Shown: in pieces, positions 37,767-47,353 of the stretch
Position numbering within the stretch: position 1 is the stretch's first letter
How the letters are laid out: each line of letters opens with the position of its first letter
Assembly (NCBI GenBank): GCA_019359515.1
Contig: JAHHHC010000008.1
Location: forward strand, 166,909 to 230,908
Length of the DNA: 64,000 nt
Direction: 5' to 3'
From: Desmonostoc vinosum HA7617-LM4
GTDB lineage: Bacteria; Cyanobacteriota; Cyanobacteriia; Cyanobacteriales; Nostocaceae
The notes under the pieces: model-generated
What the model was told of the DNA's origin: nothing
The model's database searches: none
What the model saw: the letters and a program-made list of their open reading frames with translations, nothing else
Made by a program: the position numbers and the translations under genes

Positions 37767-38294
37767 CTAAGTATGATTTTGGTCTGAAGGTTGAGTTTGT
37801 GGCCAAAGATAAATACCTCCAGATATTAATGTCATAGCAACAGAAAACCAAAAAGCGATCAAAGATGGGATTTGCCACTCTGAAGATAAAGGCGCAATCA
37901 AAAGAGCGATCGCTACTATTTGACTAACAGTTTTTAATTTACCCCAAATATTTGCCCCCGAAATTGTCGCTTGATTAACTCGCCAACCAGCGATCGCTAA
38001 TTCCCGCGCTAAAATCAAAAACACTCCCCAAGTCGGGACTTTTCCTAACTCAATCAACACCATTAACGGTGCAAGTACCAAAAATTTATCTACTAAAGGA
38101 TCAAGAAACTTTCCCAATTCACTTACTTGATTGAGTTTCCGTGCTAAATAGCCATCCAACCAATCAGTTAATGCGGCAATCAGAAAAATTGCCAAGCACA
38201 CCCACCTAGCTTGTGGCGTGGGGTTGTATAAGCCGTAAAGTAGAAATGGTACACCTAGAAGGCGAGAGAAAGTAATCCAGTTGGGTAGGGTCAT
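37767..38294 (-). CDS. pgsA: CDP-diacylglycerol--glycerol-3-phosphate 3-phosphatidyltransferase
   Basis: The start is the ATG of MTLPNWITFSRLLGVPFLL (38294); upstream codons come from a minisatellite. The 175-residue membrane enzyme makes phosphatidylglycerol phosphate, precursor of phosphatidylglycerol, an essential thylakoid lipid. The CDP-alcohol transferase signature D-G-x2-A-R-x8-G-x3-D-x3-D is complete in LDGYLARKLNQVSELGKFLD and the next PLVDK. Several hydrophobic helices flank it. The short upstream region includes repeat units (38340-38392). Confidence 0.93.
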   Translation of the reverse strand: MTLPNWITFSRLLGVPFLLYGLYNPTPQARWVCLAIFLIAALTDWLDGYLARKLNQVSELGKFLDPLVDKFLVLAPLMVLIELGKVPTWGVFLILARELAIAGWRVNQATISGANIWGKLKTVSQIVAIALLIAPLSSEWQIPSLIAFWFSVAMTLISGGIYLWPQTQPSDQNHT

Positions 38295-38339
38295 GGAATT
38301 GGGGAATGGGGAACTCAAGAACTTGTACTGAGCGAAGTC

Positions 38340-38562
38340 GTACCCTGCGAGATCTTGCTACGCGTAGCGTCTCCGACAGGAGAAGTATGGGGAATTGTCA
38401 TTGATTATTCTTTGCGTCTGCATGTCTTTGTGTCCCTTCATTTTCCCAATTTTCCCGCAGGCATGGGACAATCTGTTGTTTGATATTTCTTAAAACAATA
38501 GAACAATAGTAAGCTGTTCCATATATAACTTGCATAATTAGGGCGGGCAAGATGCCCACCCC
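38340..38562. repeat. Repeat units upstream of pgsA and aspA
   Basis: At 38340-38392 lies a CTACGCGTAGCGTCTCCGAC unit, the same class as that inserted in coding genes at 5090 and 11651. At 38540-38562 lies a GGGCGGGCAAGATGCCCACC palindrome. The rest of the gap between the divergent genes (38295-38611) holds no gene. Confidence 0.6.
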
Positions 38563-38611
38563 ACAAGAGTTTTATTTAATTTGATTATGTAATTTAGATG
38601 TTTTTTAGCTT

Positions 38612-40018
38612 ATGAATAAACAAACAGATTCTCAATTTCGGGTTGAACGCGATTCGATGGGCGATCGCCAAATTTCTAGTAACGTTTACTACGGTATTCA
38701 AACGCTACGAGCAATAGAAAACTTTCCTATTAGCGGTATCAAGCCTTTATCTACTTACGTAGATGCTTGCATTTTAATTAAAAAAGCTACAGCAATAGTC
38801 AATGGTGAACTAGGTTGTATCTCTCAAGATATCAGTAAAGCGATCGCCCAAGCTGCTGATGAAATCCTCGCAGGGAAGTTTCGCGATCAGTTTGTAGTAG
38901 ATATTTATCAAGCGGGTGCGGGAACTTCGCACCACATGAATGTTAATGAGGTGCTGGCAAATCGAGCATTAGAAATTTTAGGCGAAGAAAAAGGCAATTA
39001 CAAGCGCGTTAATCCCAACGACCATGTTAACTACGGTCAATCGACAAATGATGTAATTCCGACAGCGATTCGGATTGGTGGCTTGTTAGCGCTAACAAAG
39101 ACATTACACCCAGCTTTAGAGAAAGCGATCGCCGCCTTGGCAGACAAAGCTGTAGAATTTCAAAATATCGTCAAATCCGGTAGAACTCACATGCAAGACG
39201 CCGTACCTGTGCGCTTGGGTGAGAATTTTCGGGCTTGGGCGCAAATCCTTACAGAACACCAAAACCGCATTTATACCGCCTCTGGGGATTTGATGGTACT
39301 GGGTTTAGGAGGTAGCGCGGTTGGAACAGGATTAAACACTCATCCTCAATATCGGGCCCGTGTGGTAGAGGTACTGTCAGAATTGATTGAGTGTCCCCTA
39401 GAACCTGCATCTCACTTGATGGCAGCCATGCAGAGTATGGCACCATTTGTCAATGTTTCTGGTGCTTTACGCAACTTAGCACAGGATCTAGTTAAAATAT
39501 CTCACGATTTACGGCTGATGGATTCGGGGCCAAAAACTGGTTTCAAAGAAATTCAACTACCGCCAGTACAACCGGGTTCATCGATCATGCCAGGCAAATA
39601 TAACCCAGTAATGGCAGAGATGACATCAATGGTATGTTTTCAGGTAATGGGTTACGACAATGCGATCGCCCTATCAGCCCAAGCAGGACAATTAGAACTA
39701 AACGTGATGATGCCACTGATTGCCTATGACTTGATTCACAGTATCGAAATTCTCGGTAATACCATCGCTGCACTCGCGCAAAATTGCATAATAGGAATCA
39801 CTGCCAACCGAGAACGTTGTTTAGCTTATGCTGAGGGCAGTTTAGCTTTAGTTACCGCGCTCAATCTCCACATTGGTTATTTAAAAGCAGCAGAAGTAGC
39901 CAAAGAATCCCTAGAAACCGGCAAATCTCTACGGCAGATTGTCCTAGAACGAGGATTAATGACTCAAGCAGAATTAGCCACAGTGTTAAATTTAGAGCAA
40001 ATGAGCAGTATTTTATAG
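38612..40018 (+). CDS. aspA: Aspartate ammonia-lyase
   Basis: The 468-residue member of the fumarase/aspartase family converts L-aspartate to fumarate and ammonia. The N-terminal VYYGIQTLRAIENFPISG is the aspartase-type form, followed by SGRTHMQDAVPVRLGENF, and the signature loop SSIMPGKYNPV, where the usual Val is Tyr. FumC has a similar fold, so a fumarase is the main alternative. The length is right. A minisatellite separates it from the DUF362 gene on the same strand. Confidence 0.88.
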   Translation: MNKQTDSQFRVERDSMGDRQISSNVYYGIQTLRAIENFPISGIKPLSTYVDACILIKKATAIVNGELGCISQDISKAIAQAADEILAGKFRDQFVVDIYQAGAGTSHHMNVNEVLANRALEILGEEKGNYKRVNPNDHVNYGQSTNDVIPTAIRIGGLLALTKTLHPALEKAIAALADKAVEFQNIVKSGRTHMQDAVPVRLGENFRAWAQILTEHQNRIYTASGDLMVLGLGGSAVGTGLNTHPQYRARVVEVLSELIECPLEPASHLMAAMQSMAPFVNVSGALRNLAQDLVKISHDLRLMDSGPKTGFKEIQLPPVQPGSSIMPGKYNPVMAEMTSMVCFQVMGYDNAIALSAQAGQLELNVMMPLIAYDLIHSIEILGNTIAALAQNCIIGITANRERCLAYAEGSLALVTALNLHIGYLKAAEVAKESLETGKSLRQIVLERGLMTQAELATVLNLEQMSSIL

Positions 40019-40029
40019 GAGGGAGTGGC

Positions 40030-40133
40030 AAAGATGAGGGGGACGCAGGGACACGGAGAATAATCAATAGCAATTCCCCACTCCCCACTCCCCACTCCCC
40101 ACTCCATACTCCCCACTCCCCACTCCCCACTCC
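40030..40133. repeat. Minisatellite (CCCCACTC array)
   Basis: A GGGGGACGCAGGGACACGGAG stretch and then an eight-unit CCCCACTCCCCACTC array run right up to the start codon of the DUF362 gene, occupying the place of its ribosome binding site. Confidence 0.75.
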
Positions 40134-41108
40134 ATGCAGACTCAAAAACCATCTGTCAGTTTAGTCAGGGCTACCTCCTACAATTCAGAGGTCTTACGTG
40201 AATCTTTAGAGACACTCCTAGAACCTTTAGGAGGAATGGCAGCTTTTGTTAGTAAAGGCGATCGCGTTTTACTCAAACCCAATCTTCTGACAGGGGCACG
40301 TCCAACTAAAGAGTGTACAACTCGCCCTGAACTGGTGTACGAAGTTGCCAAAATGGTTATCGAGGTTGGTGGCAAGCCGTTTTTAGGAGATAGTCCAGCT
40401 TTTGGTAGTGCCAAGGGAGTAGCGATCGCAAATGGCTATCAGGCTATTTTAGAAGAACTGAATTTACCGATTATCGAGTTTCAGGGCAAACGTTACCAAA
40501 CTGTCAACGAAGATTTTAATCACCTACGGCTGTCTAAAGAAGCAATGGAGGCAGATGTGGTAATTAACCTACCAAAACTCAAATCACATATGCAGTTGAC
40601 ATTGACGCTGGGTGTAAAAAACTTGTTTGGTTGCGTTCCTGGCAAAATGAAAGCTTGGTGGCACATGGAAGCCGGGAAAGATGCAAACCGATTTGGTGAA
40701 ATGTTAGTTGAAACCGCCAGAGCAATTAACCCTAATTTAACCATTTTGGATGGAATTATTGGTCATGAAGGTAATGGCCCTAGTGGCGGTGAACCTCGTC
40801 AATTGGGAATTTTAGCAGCAGCAGCAAATGTATTTGCTTTAGATCGGGCAATGATAGAGATTCTTAATGTACTACCTCATCAAATACCTACTGTTGCAGC
40901 TTCTCAAAGACTGGGGATTTGTCCAGAACTCACTGATATAGAGTTTCCGAATTTGCAGCCTGACTTGCTAAAGATAGAAGACTGGCAACTTCCAGACAAA
41001 TTGATGCCCATTGATTTTGGAATGCCTCGCGTCATTAAATCCACCTTCAAGCATCTCTACACCCGTTTTATCAAAGAACCAATAAGTGTATATGGTAGAA
41101 GGGGTTAG
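40134..41108 (+). CDS. DUF362 domain-containing protein
   Basis: The 324-residue protein has the DUF362 core: GDRVLLKPNLLTGARPTKEC, ARAINPNLTILDGIIGHEGNG and the conserved INLPKLKSHMQLTLTLGVKNLFGCVPG. There is no C-terminal ferredoxin domain, unlike many homologues. Members are often linked to iron-sulfur or redox proteins, but the reaction is unknown. The start codon directly follows a minisatellite, leaving no clear Shine-Dalgarno. It ends in repeat-rich DNA before a terminator at 41321. Confidence 0.85.
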   Translation: MQTQKPSVSLVRATSYNSEVLRESLETLLEPLGGMAAFVSKGDRVLLKPNLLTGARPTKECTTRPELVYEVAKMVIEVGGKPFLGDSPAFGSAKGVAIANGYQAILEELNLPIIEFQGKRYQTVNEDFNHLRLSKEAMEADVVINLPKLKSHMQLTLTLGVKNLFGCVPGKMKAWWHMEAGKDANRFGEMLVETARAINPNLTILDGIIGHEGNGPSGGEPRQLGILAAAANVFALDRAMIEILNVLPHQIPTVAASQRLGICPELTDIEFPNLQPDLLKIEDWQLPDKLMPIDFGMPRVIKSTFKHLYTRFIKEPISVYGRRG

Positions 41109-41230
41109 AGATGAGGGAGATGAGGGAGTAATTTTATCCGCGTCTCCCCTTCCCCGCGTCCCCGCGTCTCCGCGTCTTCTTGGTAATTTTATCCCCGTCC
41201 CCGCGTCCTCTTCCCCAGTCCCTACTCCCC
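41105..41230. repeat. Minisatellite (CCCCGCGTC array)
   Basis: GATGAGGGAGATGAGGGAG is followed by CGTCTCCCCTTCCCCGCGTC and related CCCCGCGTC/TCCGCGTC units just after the DUF362 stop codon. Confidence 0.75.
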
Positions 41231-41320
41231 ATTCTGAAGCGAGAAACAAGTGCAAACTTAGCTACAAAAATTTGAAAACTAGGAAAGTAAGCTGTAATTA
41301 CCCTCCGATTGCTTAACCAG

Positions 41321-41349
41321 ACCGCCCTACTTAAGTGGCGGTTTTTTTA
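41321..41349 (+). terminator. Rho-independent terminator
   Basis: ACCGCC and GGCGGT arms, extended by a central ACTTAAGT, are followed by seven T residues. It lies about 210 bases after the DUF362 gene. Confidence 0.8.
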
Positions 41350-42006
41350 GTGATATATCCATATATAGATTGACAAAATAGCAGTTTTATAATCTGCAAT
41401 GGAAATTAAATTTATAAAATATTTATTTGGTGATCTTACTGAATTAATTCTGTACAAAATAGTTAAATATCTGTATTTACTCTGTTGTCATTTTTGGTTT
41501 AAATAACCATTATTGGCAATTTGTTCCAAGTCTCAAATATATTTGGGTGTAAATACTGTACGACGATCAAATATACTGAAAAAAATCAGTGTTTTTTCGG
41601 TCTTTATCCAAAAAAGCACTCACAAGCAATTCCTGGAAAAAGACGTTATTAAAAGCATTTCAAGACGCTAAAATTACTAAATATCAGACAAATACGTTGT
41701 GTCAATTAATCTTTTTTCAGATGAAAAATGTAATTTCTAATGCGGCAAAAATTAGCTATGCGTAAACAATCCATCATCCAACATAGAAAAGTTGAGAAAA
41801 ATATTAGTCATAAAATAAAACTAAATTGGTTAAATTACTGATTAGCATCAACATTTTCAGGTATAAAAACACTGTTATGACACTTGCACAACTGGTTAAG
41901 CTTCTTGACTTATATACAGTTTGCAGTTAGAAAATAGCTAAAATAGCATAAAGGCTCTCATCAAGAGAGTTATCTTAACAAGCGAGTTGACGAACTTCAA
42001 TTTTTT
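41350..42006. other. AT-rich gene-free region
   Basis: About 650 bases contain only a very short frame at 41400 (35 codons, no ribosome site), which I do not accept as a gene. GAAAAAAATCAGTGTTTTTTC near 41577 is a small inverted repeat. The region should contain the promoter of the 62-residue membrane protein. Confidence 0.45.
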
Positions 42007-42195
42007 ATGAATTCAAATAGCCAGTCTGGCAATTCTGCCGACATATATCCCCATCGTTTGGCAGAGATTGCAGGAACTGCGATCGCTTTATTGACTCTTA
42101 CCCTACCCGTATTTGTCATTGCTCACTATTCTTCACCGACTGTTCAAAATCCTCAGCCACCTCTCATCTATAACCTGCAAAGCAGCGAAGATTAA
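42007..42195 (+). CDS. Small single-helix membrane protein, unknown
   Basis: The 62-residue product starts MNSNSQSGNSADIYPHRLAE and has one hydrophobic helix (IAGTAIALLTLTLPVFVIAH, about 20-40) and a short Pro/Gln-rich tail. It carries a HIP1 site in its codons, like neighbouring genes, and is followed at 42378 by a terminator, which supports expression. It may be a thylakoid or plasma-membrane small protein. It is 600 bp upstream of ndhF3 on the same strand but probably a separate unit. Confidence 0.6.
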   Translation: MNSNSQSGNSADIYPHRLAEIAGTAIALLTLTLPVFVIAHYSSPTVQNPQPPLIYNLQSSED

Positions 42196-42377
42196 TGAAA
42201 GTTCTAAGCAAAACCGCACTGGCAGGAGAAGCTCAAAAAAGGAGAAAGCAGATTTTGAGATAATTTTTGTAGATAAAATCTGTGTTGCCTAGCACAAAAC
42301 TCCTCCTCTTAGGAGAGTATAAGTATAAATACTTTGAATGTCAATTAATTTCTAGGCAAATCTCAGCCGATTTGATA

Positions 42378-42415
42378 GAAGAAGCGTTGCGTAATCATCT
42401 TGCAACGCTTCTTTT
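42378..42415 (+). terminator. Rho-independent terminator
   Basis: GAAGCGTTGC and GCAACGCTTC arms around an 11-base loop are followed by TTTT. It separates the 62-residue gene from the ndhF3 unit. Confidence 0.8.
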
Positions 42416-42809
42416 GCTATGGGGATGTGGTTCGACTCTGCGGTAGTTGAATCTTGACTTCGCTCGATTACCGCGTAGCCGAAACTCACCAACCGGGGGA
42501 CGCGTAGTATTTAAGGCTCTAAGTTATAGAGAGATAAAAACTAAATGATTAAAATTCATAGATAAAAACTTATGGTTGCTATTCTTAATAGTTATTATCT
42601 GTGAATTGGAGTCCGATAAAAATTAATTAGAGAAGGTATTGCGAATTTGTTAGGTATAGTAATTCCCTTTTGGCATATATAAAGGTAAGCTATTTTTAAT
42701 GAAATTAAATAAAGATAAACCTTCATTATCTTTAATAATTAGATTTTGAGGGATCAACGCTAGTTGGTTCAAAATCCCAGAGTTTTGCTAAAAATCTAGA
42801 GGTAAGTTC
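42416..42809. promoter_or_regulatory. Upstream region of the ndhF3 cluster
   Basis: About 390 AT-rich bases, with one GC-rich repeat unit (CTCGATTACCGCGTAGCCG near 42462), precede ndhF3. In other cyanobacteria low-CO2 induction of this operon is controlled by the LysR-type regulator NdhR/CcmR. I could not identify its operator by eye. AGAGGTAAG lies before the start codon. Confidence 0.4.
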
Positions 42810-44669
42810 ATGGCTCAGTTTCTGCTTGAGACTGTGTGGCTAGTTCCTTTGTATGCCTTAATGGGTGGTCTATTCGCTTTACCTTGGTCGCCGGGGATTA
42901 TTCGTCACACCGGGCCAAGACCGGCGGGTTACGTCAATTTGGTGATGACATTTTTGGCGTTTGTTCATGGCGCGATCGCATTACAGGCAACCTGGAATCA
43001 TCCGCCCCAATCAGTATTTATTCCTTGGCTATCTACTGCTGGTTTGAATCTCACCATTGCGATCAAAATTTCCTCGGTGAGTGTCGGTGCAATAGTTGTG
43101 ATTAGTGGCTTGAATTTGCTAGCACAGATTTTTGCCATTGGTTACATGGAAATGGACTGGGGTTGGGGACGCTTCTATTCTTTGTTGGGATTATTTGAAG
43201 CCGGATTGTGTGCCCTAAGCTTGTGTAACAACTTGTTTTTCAGCTATGTAATTCTGGAAATCCTGACTTTAGGAACCTATCTGCTTGTGGGTTTATGGTT
43301 TAGCCAGCCTTTAGTAATTACGGGTGCGAGAGATGCTTTTTTAACAAAGCGGGTAGGTGACCTGTTTTTGCTGATGGGTGTACTGGCATTATGGCCTCTA
43401 GCTGGAACTTGGGATTATACAGAACTAGCGCAGTGGGCAGCTACAGCCAATGTTAACCAGACAGCAATCACATTAGTAGGTTTGGCTTTAATTGCTGGGC
43501 CAATGGGCAAATGCGCCCAATTTCCTCTACATCTGTGGTTAGATGAGGCTATGGAAGGCCCTGTTCCCAGCACAATTTTACGGAACTCGGTAGTAGTTGC
43601 TAGTGGTGCATGGGTGTTAATCAAACTGCAACCTGTGTTGACTTTATCGCCTATAGTTTCTTCTGTGATGGTGGCGATTGGCGCAGTTACGGCGGTGGGT
43701 GCTTCGTTGATTGCGATCGCTCAAATTGATATCAAGCGCTGTCAATCCTATTCTGTTAGTGCTTACATGGGCTTGGTGTTCATCGCTGTCGGTACACAAC
43801 AAGATGAAGCAGCGCTATTGTTGGTACTCAGTAATGCGATCGCATCAGCACTGTTGGTAATGAGTACTGGTGGCATAGTTTGGAACAGCATTACTCAAGA
43901 CGTTACTCAACTCAGTGGACTGTGGTCACGCCGTCCCATTTCCGGGTTAGCGTTTATCGTTGGGACTTTGGGGTTAATTGGCTTTCCGCCTTTAGGTAGC
44001 TTTTGGGCGTTGATGAAATTAGCCGATGGATTATGGACAACTCGACCTTGGTTAGTGGGAATAGTAATCGCAGTAAATGCTTTGACAGCCTTTAGTTTAG
44101 GTAGAGAATTCTGTTTAATTTTTGGTGGGAAACCCAAACAGATGAGCGAGCGATCGCCAGAAGTCCACTGGCCGATGGTTTTGCCAATGGTAATTTTACT
44201 TGGCTTTGCCTTACATCTGCCTTTAGTGTTGCAAAGCTTATCACTATTACCTGATTGGGCAACTTTAAATAAAGATGTTGCACTACTTTTAATTTGGTCG
44301 AGTATTTTCGGTTGCAGTATCAGTGGCGTAATTTATTTAGGCAACATTCCTAAACCTATTCGTTTGCCTTGGAAAGGTTTACAAGATTTGATTTCCTACG
44401 ACTTTTACACTCCCAAATTGTACCGGATGAGTATTATTTTCAGCGTCGATCAAATTTCTAAGTTTGCTGATATGATTGACCGCTTTGTAGTCGATGGAAT
44501 CGTTAACTTTGTTGGCTTATTTTCGCTGTTAGGTGGAGAGGGTCTTAAATACAGTACCTCTGGTCAGACACAGTTCTACGCCTTCACTGTACTTTTGGGA
44601 GTCAGTGTTTTAGGAATGTGGATAACTTGGCCTTTCTGGGGAGTTCAATTTTTAAATTTGATGTTTTAA
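42810..44669 (+). CDS. ndhF3: NAD(P)H-quinone oxidoreductase subunit F, NdhF3 type
   Basis: The 619-residue proton-pumping antiporter-like subunit has about 15 hydrophobic helices and the MrpA/NuoL core (GDLFLLMGVLALWPLAGTWD, GPMGKCAQFPLHLWLDEAME, GPVPSTILRNSVVVASGAWV). NdhF1 subunits carry LIHAATMVAAG-type sequence instead. The start MAQFLLETVWLVPLYALMGG and linkage to ndhD3 and cupA identify it as part of NDH-1MS, the inducible high-affinity CO2-uptake complex of thylakoids. It couples electron transport and proton pumping to CO2 hydration by CupA. It is followed 79 bp later by a carbonic anhydrase. Confidence 0.93.
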   Translation: MAQFLLETVWLVPLYALMGGLFALPWSPGIIRHTGPRPAGYVNLVMTFLAFVHGAIALQATWNHPPQSVFIPWLSTAGLNLTIAIKISSVSVGAIVVISGLNLLAQIFAIGYMEMDWGWGRFYSLLGLFEAGLCALSLCNNLFFSYVILEILTLGTYLLVGLWFSQPLVITGARDAFLTKRVGDLFLLMGVLALWPLAGTWDYTELAQWAATANVNQTAITLVGLALIAGPMGKCAQFPLHLWLDEAMEGPVPSTILRNSVVVASGAWVLIKLQPVLTLSPIVSSVMVAIGAVTAVGASLIAIAQIDIKRCQSYSVSAYMGLVFIAVGTQQDEAALLLVLSNAIASALLVMSTGGIVWNSITQDVTQLSGLWSRRPISGLAFIVGTLGLIGFPPLGSFWALMKLADGLWTTRPWLVGIVIAVNALTAFSLGREFCLIFGGKPKQMSERSPEVHWPMVLPMVILLGFALHLPLVLQSLSLLPDWATLNKDVALLLIWSSIFGCSISGVIYLGNIPKPIRLPWKGLQDLISYDFYTPKLYRMSIIFSVDQISKFADMIDRFVVDGIVNFVGLFSLLGGEGLKYSTSGQTQFYAFTVLLGVSVLGMWITWPFWGVQFLNLMF

Positions 44670-44748
44670 TCATCGACTTTCTAGTAGAAACTGCTCGATT
44701 TGGAATTCCTGGCTACAACTCAAATTTTAATCTTGTGAGGAGAATCTG

Positions 44749-45462
44749 ATGCATAAAAAACATACTTTCCAAAATCTTTCCAGAAGAAATTTATTCAAGT
44801 TAAGTGCAGGTGCGATCGGTACAGGAGTTGTAGCAGCTGGAGTAGGCTCTAACTTAGCTACACCTGAAAAAGTTCTAGCTAAGAATGATATTACCCCCGA
44901 ACAAGCACTGAAAGAATTATTGAATGGAAATCAAAGGTTTATATCTAGAAAGCGTAAAAACCCTAACCAAAGTTATACACGTTTGCAAGAAGTGGCCAAA
45001 GGTCAAAGTCCATTTGCTTCTATCTTAGGTTGTGCAGATTCACGAGTTCCATCAGAAATTATCTTTGACCAAGGTTTAGGAGATTTATTTGTCTGCCGGA
45101 TAGCGGGTAATATAGCCACACCAGAAGAAATTGGTAGTTTAGAATTTGGCAGCTTAGTCTTAGGTTCTAAGGTGATTATGTTGTTAGGACATGAACGATG
45201 TGGTGCAGTAGAAGCCACCATTAAAGGTGCCGAAGTACCAGGACAAATAGGTAGCTTAATAGAAGCAATTAAACCCGGTGTAGAACAGTCAAAAGATCAA
45301 CCAGGAGATAAGTTAGAAAATGCTATCAAAGCAAACATCCTAGTCCAAATTGAGAATTTAAAGAAATCGCCAGTTTTATCAGAATTAATTAAGACAAATA
45401 AGCTGAAAATAATCGGTGGTTATTACGATTTAGATACTGGCAAAGTGAGCATAGTTAGTTAG
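44749..45462 (+). CDS. Beta-class carbonic anhydrase with Tat-type signal
   Basis: The 237-residue protein begins with a twin-arginine signal (LSRRNLFKLSAGAIGTGVVA) with cleavage plausible near VLAKND, so the mature enzyme is lumenal or periplasmic. The beta-CA zinc site is complete: Cys-Asp-Ser-Arg in LGCADSRVPSEI and His-x2-Cys in LLGHERCGAVEA. It interconverts CO2 and bicarbonate. GAGGAGAATCTG precedes the ATG. Synechocystis EcaB is a comparable exported beta-CA linked to the CO2-uptake NDH-1 complexes. Here the gene lies between ndhF3 and ndhD3, which supports such a link. Confidence 0.92.
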   Translation: MHKKHTFQNLSRRNLFKLSAGAIGTGVVAAGVGSNLATPEKVLAKNDITPEQALKELLNGNQRFISRKRKNPNQSYTRLQEVAKGQSPFASILGCADSRVPSEIIFDQGLGDLFVCRIAGNIATPEEIGSLEFGSLVLGSKVIMLLGHERCGAVEATIKGAEVPGQIGSLIEAIKPGVEQSKDQPGDKLENAIKANILVQIENLKKSPVLSELIKTNKLKIIGGYYDLDTGKVSIVS

Positions 45463-45624
45463 CTTTTTTGTCATTAGTCATTACCCAACATTTCGCACAA
45501 TTACCAAAATTGAAGGTAGGGACGGGTTCACAAATATGCTTCAATCATTCACAAATATCTTATTGAACCCGCCCCTTTGAAAATAAGGGGTGAGAAATCC
45601 GGGATTAGTTATTCGCAAAGTCTG

Positions 45625-45695
45625 AGCGCCGGCTTCCAGCGTTAGTGTAGCGTCAAGCCTTCTCTTCGAGAGGCTTCGCCAACGTCAAGGGCGAA
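45625..45695. repeat. GC-rich repeat unit between carbonic anhydrase and ndhD3
   Basis: CGCCGGCTTCCAGCGTTAG is followed by GCCTTCTCTTCGAGAGGCTTC, a hairpin, and CCAACGTCAAGGGCG. It belongs to the GC-rich intergenic repeat class seen at 38340 and 48836. It lies inside the presumed operon. Confidence 0.55.
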
Positions 45696-45732
45696 CAGAA
45701 CTTTGTCAGAGAGAACAAAGGACAAAAATACC

Positions 45733-47232
45733 ATGTTAAGTGTTTTAATTTGGCTACCAATTGTTGCAGCAGCAATTATAACTTTAGTGCCGAAAAGCAT
45801 CCCTGCTAGCGGAGTTCGTTTAGGAGCATTATTTCTTTCTGGGATAGTATTTTTTTGGAATCTTTTTATCCTGTTAAAATTTGATATCCACAATCCAGGA
45901 ATGCAATTTCAAGAATATTTACCTTGGAATGAAACCCTCGGTTTGAGCTATCAATTAGGAATTGATGGACTTTCTGTATTAATGCTGGTATTGAATAGCT
46001 TGCTTACCTGGATTGCTATTTACAGTACTAGTAAACAAACAGAACGTCCTCGGCTTTTTTACTCCCTAGTTTTATTAGTGAGTGGTGGAGTTGCAGGTGC
46101 TTTTTTGGCAGAAAATTTACTGCTATTTTTCTTGTTCTATGAACTAGAATTAATCCCCTTTTATTTACTAATTTCTATTTGGGGAGGAGAAAAACGGGCT
46201 TATGCTGGAATCAAATTTTTGATTTACACCGCTGTTTCTGGAGCCTTAATTCTAGCAACATTTTTAGGTACAGTGTGGCTAACTGGTTCTAGTAGTTTTG
46301 CTTTTGATGCAGTCTCCACACAAACCCTTTCCACAGGACTGCAAGCTCTCCTACTTGCGGGAATAGTGCTAGGTTTTGGAATTAAAATTCCTTTAATTCC
46401 CTTCCATACTTGGTTGCCAGATGCTTATGTTGAGGCTTCAGCACCTATCGCTATTCTTCTGGGTGGCGTGTTAGCAAAACTGGGAACCTATGGACTTTTG
46501 CGGTTTGGAATGGGCATGTTTCCCGAAGCTTGGAGTATGTTTGCACCAACTTTAGCAATTTGGGGAGCAGTGAGTACCATCTATGGGGCAGTAGTGGCGA
46601 TCGCCCAAAAAGATATCAAGCGCATGGTAGCATACAGTTCTATCGGTCACATGGGCTACATAGTATTAGCAGGTGCTGCTAGCACTCCTTTGGCGTTAGT
46701 TGGGGCTGTTGCCCAAATGTTCAGCCACGGTATCATCCTCGCTATCCTCTTTCATTTAGTAGGTGTTGTGGAAGCGAAAGTTGGTACTCGTGAATTAGAC
46801 AAACTCAACGGCTTAATGAGTCCCATCCGTGGTTTACCCCTAATTAGCGCTTTACTAGTTTTGAGTGGTATGGCTAGCGCAGGTATTCCCGGTTTAACAG
46901 GATTTATTGCTGAATTTATCGTCTTTCAAGGCAGTTTTTCCGTATTTCCTCTACCAACTCTGTTATGTGTAGTGGCTAGTGGTTTAACCGCAGTGTACTT
47001 CGTCATCTTGCTCAACCGTACCTGTTTTGGCAAACTCGACAATCTCGCCTACTATCCTAAAGTGTTGTGGTCTGAGAAAATGCCAGCCTTAATTTTGGCA
47101 GCCATAATTATCTTTTTGGGAGTACAACCCACTTGGCTAGTGCGTTGGAGTGAACCAACAACCACCGCAATGGTATCTATAATTCCCTCCCCACAACCAA
47201 CCGCAACCCCTCAAGTAGCAATAATGAAGTAG
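45733..47232 (+). CDS. ndhD3: NAD(P)H-quinone oxidoreductase subunit 4, NdhD3 type
   Basis: The start is the ATG of MLSVLIWLPIVAAAIITLVP (45733). The 499-residue NuoM-type proton-pumping subunit has about 14 helices with LGIDGLSVLMLVLNSL, LFYELELIPFYLLISIWGG (essential Glu), LPFHTWLPDAYVEA-type sequence (IPFHTWLPDAYVEASAPIAI) and AQKDIKRMVAYSSIGHMGY. Together with NdhF3 it forms the distal membrane arm of NDH-1MS that binds CupA. The gap of 270 bp after the carbonic anhydrase gene includes a repeat, so an internal promoter is possible. Confidence 0.94.
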   Translation: MLSVLIWLPIVAAAIITLVPKSIPASGVRLGALFLSGIVFFWNLFILLKFDIHNPGMQFQEYLPWNETLGLSYQLGIDGLSVLMLVLNSLLTWIAIYSTSKQTERPRLFYSLVLLVSGGVAGAFLAENLLLFFLFYELELIPFYLLISIWGGEKRAYAGIKFLIYTAVSGALILATFLGTVWLTGSSSFAFDAVSTQTLSTGLQALLLAGIVLGFGIKIPLIPFHTWLPDAYVEASAPIAILLGGVLAKLGTYGLLRFGMGMFPEAWSMFAPTLAIWGAVSTIYGAVVAIAQKDIKRMVAYSSIGHMGYIVLAGAASTPLALVGAVAQMFSHGIILAILFHLVGVVEAKVGTRELDKLNGLMSPIRGLPLISALLVLSGMASAGIPGLTGFIAEFIVFQGSFSVFPLPTLLCVVASGLTAVYFVILLNRTCFGKLDNLAYYPKVLWSEKMPALILAAIIIFLGVQPTWLVRWSEPTTTAMVSIIPSPQPTATPQVAIMK

Positions 47233-47254
47233 TCATTTGTCATTCTGTCACTGA

Positions 47255-47345
47255 GCGCTTGCTAAGCGTAGCGTCTTTGACACCAGAAGTCGAAGTGCAT
47301 CTCCCCACTCCCTCCCGGAGCGGGGGCCCCGAGTTCCCCATTCCC
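47255..47345. repeat. Repeat patch between ndhD3 and cupA
   Basis: GAGCGCTTGCTAAGCGTAGC and CTTTGACACCAGAAGTCG are followed by CTCCCCACTCCCTCCCGG and ATTCCCCAAC minisatellite units, ending eight bases before the cupA start and replacing its normal leader. Confidence 0.6.
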
Positions 47346-47353
47346 CAACTACC

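Noticed and set aside
40070..40133. Regularly spaced short repeats resembling a CRISPR array
   Set aside because: Units are 7-8 bases with no unique spacers; this is a minisatellite. No CRISPR array or cas gene was found in the window.
41400..41507. 35-codon frame MEIKFIKYLF...
   Set aside because: No ribosome site, no known family, and AT-rich composition that yields such frames by chance.
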